Shown here: positions 60,155 through 64,000 of the stretch, one piece after another
Position numbering within the stretch: the first letter of the stretch is position 1
How the letters are laid out: the number at the start of each line of letters is the position of its first letter
Assembly: GCF_000283155.1 (NCBI RefSeq)
Contig: NW_004454195.1
Span: 2,618,111-2,682,110, forward strand
Length of the DNA: 64,000 bases
Direction: 5' to 3'
Source: Ceratotherium simum simum
Taxonomy: Eukaryota; Chordata; Mammalia; Perissodactyla; Rhinocerotidae
Made by a program: the position numbers and the translations under genes
Notes under the pieces: generated by a model
The model's input: the letters and a program-made list of their open reading frames with translations, nothing else
The model's database searches: none
What the model was told of the DNA's origin: nothing

Positions 60155-60545
60155 TTTTTCTGACTCTTTCTATTGTATTGGACATCCTTGAGGGATGTCT
60201 GCCGGACTGTTTCTGTTCTCTCAGTGCTTAACATAATACTGAAGACAAAGAAAGTGTACCATATGTTAGCCGATCCCATTTTGTACATAAAGACATGAGA
60301 AGTCCAGTGTGTTTAAAGGCATATTTTACTAAGACGTGATTTTAATAGGTCCATCATCAGTAATTCAGTTTTTATTTGAGGCAGTTAACTTTCCACTGGG
60401 TAAAAATAACATTAATTGTGCACTTATGTGTAGAGTGTCTTCACATATGTTATTTAATTATCACAACCAGAGCTAGATTAAGAAGAAGACCATCTGTGCC
60501 ATTGCCCAGAGCGCCTTCGGATAGGCACTAAAAATCTATGGGCTT
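60155..60545 (+). repeat. L2 tail and MIR fragment
   Basis: 'catccttgagggatgtctgc' followed by 'cagtgcttaacataatactg' is L2-like. 'tgtcttcacatatgttattt' followed by 'aattatcacaacc' at about 60435-60470 is MIR-like. Confidence 0.45.
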
Positions 60546-60594
60546 TTAAATATCTATAAGACAAAGAAATTTTTATTTATTAGAAAACTTCTAA

Positions 60595-60750
60595 GGTCTT
60601 GTTACTCAAAGTGTGGTGCAAAAACCAGCAGTATAGGCATCATCTGGGAGTATTTCAGAAATCTCAAGCTTCATCTAGACCTGCTGAACTAGAATTTATT
60701 TGGATTTTAACAAAATACCAAATACCACAACAAAGTTTGAAAAATAGTCT
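60595..60750. mobile_element. MER5-type hAT-Charlie MITE
   Basis: 'gttactcaaagtgtggtgca', 'cagcagtataggcatcatct', 'gacctgctgaactagaattt' and 'caaagtttgaaaaatagtct' match the MER5/Charlie layout with inverted ends. Confidence 0.65.
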
Positions 60751-60838
60751 TAGGGATAGTATTTATGTGGTTAGAGGTATTATTTTTATAAACTTCTTGG
60801 GGGAGTTGTATCCTAGGAGACATGCTCAAATAAAAATA

Positions 60839-61122
60839 ATTGCTCATTGAGCCAGCCTTGATGACCTAGTGGTTAAAATTTGGCATGCTCTGCTTTGGTG
60901 GCTCGGGTTTCCTTCCCAGGCACAGAACCACACCACTTGTCTGTCAGTAGCCATGCTGTGGTGGTGGCTCACGTAGAAGAACTAGAAGGACCTACAACTA
61001 GAATATACAACTATGTATGGGGGCTTTGGGGAGGAAAAAAAAAAGAGCGAGGAAGATTGGCAACAGATGTTAGCTTGGGGTGAATCTTTCCCAGCAAAGA
61101 AAAAAAATAGTTGCTTATTAAA
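60839..61122 (+). mobile_element. Older ERE-family SINE
   Basis: The head reads 'gagccagccttgatgaccta' and 'gtggttaaaatttggcatgc', which differs from the young EREs nearby. The shared tail ('gaggaagattggcaacagat', then 'gttagcttggggtgaatc') is present. TTGCTCATT and TTGCTTATT flank the element. Its divergence marks it as an older subfamily. Confidence 0.85.
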
Positions 61123-61244
61123 CTGATTCTTTGGACCAATGAGTCTAGCAAATTTTAGGCTTTTGCTTTGCTAAGCAAAATATGTGAATTTAGGGCCAAA
61201 GCTAAACTCGTTATACAGCAGAGCCTGAGTATAGCTAGTAGTAA

Positions 61245-62504
61245 AGTCATGTGCCACATGATGACATTTCAGTCAACAATGGACCACATATAGGACGGTG
61301 GGCCCATTAGATTATAATGGAGCTGAAAAATTCTTATCGCCTAGTGATGTCATAGCTGTTGTAATGTCAAGGCAAGAGAAAAAAAAAGGAAACTACAGGA
61401 GAAGAAAAAGGAACCCCTAAGAAAATTCACAGCGAGTTTTGCAGAAGCTTTTGCAGACCTCAACAATCTCCTTAAAAAGTTTGAAAACACAGACCCCAAC
61501 ACTGAAAGGTTTTCATTAATAGAGAGGAATGTTCTTGGTGCGTTATCTGCTTACAAGCAAATCTATGATTAAAAAAAGAATTAAACCAAGAAAACCACCA
61601 TGGACATATTTCTGAAAAGAGCGACACCTCCTCATGAAGAGCCTGAGGCAGGTCCTTCAGGAGGTATTCCAGAAGAAAGCACTGTTATCATAGAAGATGA
61701 CAGCTCCATGCATGTAATTGCCCCTGAAGAGCTTCCAGTGGGACAAGATGTGGAGACAGAAGACAGTGATATTGATGAACCTGACCCTGTGTAGGCCTAG
61801 GCTAAGGTGTGTGTGTGTGTTTTAGTTTTTAACAAAAAAGTTTAAGAAGTAAAAAGAAAAATTTAGACAGAAAAAAAGCTTATAGAATAAGGATATAAAG
61901 AAAGAAAAGATTTTTTCTTTCTTTACAATGTGTTTGTGTTTTAAGGTAAGTGTTAATACAAAAGTCAAAAAGATTTAAAAAATTTAAAATTTATAAAGTA
62001 AAAAACTTACAGTAAGATAAGGTTAATTTACTATTGAAGAAAGAAAAATATTTTTTATAGATTTAGTGTAGCCTAAGTGTACAGTGTTTATAAAGTCTAC
62101 ACAGTGTACAGTCATGTCCTAGGCCTTCACGTTCACTCACCACTCACTCATTGACTCAGCCAGGGAAACTTCCAGTCTTGCAAGATCCATTCATGGTAAG
62201 TGCCCTATACAGGTGTACCATTTTTTATCTTTTATGCTGTATTCTTACTATACCTTTTCTATGTTTAGTTATGTTTAGATACACAAATACCATTGTGTTA
62301 CAATTGCCTACAGTATTCAGTACAGTAAGATGCTGTACAGGTTTGTAGCCTAGGAGCAACAAGCTATACCATAGAGCCTAGGTATGTAGTAGGCTATACC
62401 ATCTAGGTTTGTGTAAATACACTCGATGATGTTCACACAACAGTGAAATTGCCTAATGATGCATTTCTCAGAACATATCCCCATTGTTAAGCGATGCATG
62501 ACTG
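61245..62504. mobile_element. Tigger3-like DNA transposon, internally deleted
   Basis: The ends read AGTCATGTGCCACATGATGA at the left and GATGCATGACTG at the right, whose complement begins CAGTCATGCATC. Internal blocks ('ctgtacaggtttgtagccta', then 'ggagcaacaagctataccat') match the non-coding right part of this element type. Roughly 1.26 kb remains. It includes the tail of the transposase gene (separate entry). Most of the transposase, including the DNA-binding and DDE parts, is missing. Confidence 0.75.
61380..61797 (+). pseudogene. C-terminal remnant of a Tigger-type (CENP-B/jerky-like) transposase
   Basis: A frame reading KEPLRKFTASFAEAFADLNN, then NVLGALSAYKQIYD, ends in stops at about 61570-61584. 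In the same frame an open 64-codon stretch follows at 61600-61794 (MDIFLKR..PPHEEPEAGPS .. ELPVGQDVE .. DSDIDEPDPV). Both belong to the acidic C-terminal region of pogo/Tigger transposases. The stops between them and the absent catalytic domain rule out transposase activity. Whether the short acidic peptide is ever translated is unknown. Confidence 0.7.
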
Positions 62505-62531
62505 TGCTCGTTCAAGTCGGAACGAGCACAG
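62502..62531. repeat. Perfect 12-bp inverted repeat at the transposon edge
   Basis: CTGTGCTCGTTC (62502-62513) and GAACGAGCACAG (62520-62531) are exact inverted copies around a 6-base loop. The left arm starts within the last bases of the Tigger3-like element. Confidence 0.9.
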
Positions 62532-62639
62532 ACAATATTCCGTGTACAATTCAAACATACATTTTAAAAATGTGAATACTAAAGGGCACCTTTGCTCATT
62601 ATGGATTAGCATACTGACCTTCTCAGAGTTCTTCAGACT

Positions 62640-62980
62640 TACCAGCATAGCTGTGACCCTTTATACTTGCTGCTTCCTCTTCATGGAATACCCTTCCTCC
62701 AGGTCTTTGCCTGGCTCGGTCTGTCTTGTCTTTTAGGTCTCCTCATTGGAGATGCTTTCTTTAGGCACCCTCATTAAAATAGTCCTGAAATCTCTAACAT
62801 TTTACCATTCTAATAGCATTTTCCCTCTCTAAACTTATTTATTTACTTATTTGTCTTCTCCTCCAGATGTTTTGCTCCATGAGAGGAGGAATTTTGCCTC
62901 TGTTGTTTGTCTCTGTTGTATTCCCTGCTCTGAGACATGGTAGATGCTCGATACATAGTTGCTGAATGAATGAGTCAACA
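62640..62980 (+). repeat. L2 LINE 3' end
   Basis: Sense L2 in order: 'tgctgcttcctcttcatgga', 'cctccaggtctttgcctggc', 'tgctccatgagaggaggaat', 'tgctctgagacatggtagat' and 'gttgctgaatgaatgagt'. Confidence 0.85.
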
Positions 62981-63224
62981 GAAAGTGAACTCAACAGTTA
63001 CTAAGATCAATATGCTAACACATACTGTATTAGTAAATAATAAACTATCTAATAATCATCCTCAACTTCAAGTTCAATCCATCTTTGCATTAGATTTTTT
63101 ATAGTTCTCTTTGAGAGGCCAGATGGGTTGTTATAACTGTAGACAGAGATGAAGAGAGTTAGAAAACTTTTTCATTTTTTCAGCAACTATTGGTTGAGTG
63201 CTTTCAATACACTCAGTGACAGCT

Positions 63225-63430
63225 CTGAGCACCTAGTTCTGCCACATATTAGTGCATGACTTTTCTCAAGTTACTAAGCCTGCTTAAACTTCAATTTCCT
63301 CATGTATAAAATGGCAGTAATAATAGTACCTGTACCTACTCCATGGGATTTTTGAGACTATAAATTGGGGTAACACATTGAAAATCCTTATCATAGACTC
63401 TGATACATAATAAGCACTCAATTTATCAAT
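63225..63430 (-). repeat. MIR SINE (antisense)
   Basis: 'cacctagttctgccacatat', 'cttcaatttcctcatgtata', 'aaatggcagtaataatagta' and 'acataataagcactcaattt' are in reverse MIR order. Confidence 0.85.
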
Positions 63431-63765
63431 CTTAGTTTCAGAATATTTGGACGTTGGTGCTTTGGAGGAAGAAGAATTATCTTTCTAATTGAAACAACAT
63501 TTGTGTTGTGATAACAGTGATAATAGATGGTATTCACAAACATTTTGAAATATTTTTCAAATCAATCTCACCACATTCCTTTCTATTATATTTCTTCATT
63601 TTATCTTCAGAGAGAAAATAAATGTGTTTACAAATTCCTTTTACTTCTTTCAATCTTTCCCTTGTGCATGTCTGGGTTGGATTACAATATATTAAAATAG
63701 GATATTTTATATAGCTTAATCTCACTTTTTGTTGCCATTTTTATTAAAACATAACACACATAATA
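63431..63765. other. Unique sequence, nothing recognised
   Basis: No named repeat or gene. Confidence 0.35.
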
Positions 63766-64000
63766 TGGGGGCCGGCCCGGTGGCGCAAGCGGTTAAGTGT
63801 GCGCGCTCCGCTGCGGCAGCCCAGGGATCGCCAGTTCAGATCCCGGGTGCACACCGATGCACTGCTTGTCAAGCCATGCTGTGGCAGTATCCCATATAAA
63901 GTAGAGGAAGATGGGCACGGATTTTAGCCCAGGGCCAATCTTCCTAAGCAAAAAGAGGAGGATTGGCATCAGATGTTAGCTCAGGGCTGATCTTCCTCAC
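63766..64000 (+). mobile_element. ERE SINE, cut by the window end
   Basis: It starts GGGGGCCGGCCCGGTGGCGC and runs through 'gttaagtgtgcgcgctccgc', 'tatcccatataaagtagagg' and 'ggcatcagatgttagctcag' to the last base. The A-tail and right duplication lie outside the window. Confidence 0.95.

Noticed and set aside
62502..62531. Rho-independent-type terminator hairpin
   Set aside because: This is a nuclear mammalian sequence, there is no U-tract after the hairpin and no gene upstream.
63766..63850. tRNA gene
   Set aside because: The ERE head derives from a tRNA and keeps promoter-like boxes, but it is part of a SINE and does not fold as a complete tRNA gene.

Overview
This is mammalian nuclear DNA, AT-rich and dominated by interspersed repeats. 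The most diagnostic signal is eight copies of a tRNA-derived SINE whose head (GGGCCGGCCC..GTGGC..AGCGGTTAAGTG) and tail (GAGGAAGATTGGC..CAGATGTTAGCTCAGGGC) are those of the equine repetitive element (ERE). The source is therefore a perissodactyl, most likely horse or a close relative. I found no intact protein-coding gene, no convincing functional exon and no functional RNA gene. The window looks like intergenic or intronic 'gene desert' sequence.

Layout. 1-9.5 kb: unique DNA (including a repeat-free block at 1.86-2.74 kb with a heat-shock-element-like cluster), old L2, MIR and L1 pieces, a MER2-type DNA transposon inside an L2, a class I ERV LTR (5.07-5.59 kb), a GC-rich retro-inserted-looking block (5.88-6.58 kb) and one ERE. 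9.5-19.4 kb: mostly unique DNA with four EREs (the first at 11.5 kb, the last at 16.9 kb), MIR, half a MER53-like element and a long ERV LTR (14.8-15.6 kb). 19.4-22.7 kb: an old plus-strand L1 split by an MLT2-type LTR, a second L1 3' end and a Tigger1-derived MITE with exact TA duplications. 24.2-31.2 kb: an L1 fragment, two related palindromic MITEs, and a decayed minus-strand SPATA31-family pseudogene (25.9-29.2 kb) carrying an ERE. The pseudogene is flanked by diverged direct repeats at 25.0-25.3 and 30.1-30.4 kb. 31-36.9 kb: unique DNA, a pentanucleotide repeat that runs into a 100-N assembly gap, and a MIR. 36.9-41.94 kb: one minus-strand L1 with 5' UTR, ORF1, ORF2, 3' end and target-site duplication, but lacking the reverse-transcriptase part of ORF2. 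42.3-48.05 kb: MaLR/ERV-L material with nested LTRs, plus old L1/HAL1-like sequence. 48.3-50.2 kb: an L2 split by a solo LTR with exact 5-bp duplications. 52.8-55.4 kb: an ancient L1. 55.6-64 kb: a MaLR LTR, L2, MIR and MER5-type pieces, an old ERE, a Tigger3-like element keeping the end of its transposase, and an ERE that runs off the window.

Nothing here forms a working pathway. The interest lies in the nesting order of the transposons, the RT-less L1 with an in-frame ORF2 fusion, the SPATA31 relic and its flanking repeats, and a few short regulatory-looking or palindromic motifs. Subfamily names come from recalled consensus patterns and would need RepeatMasker to confirm.
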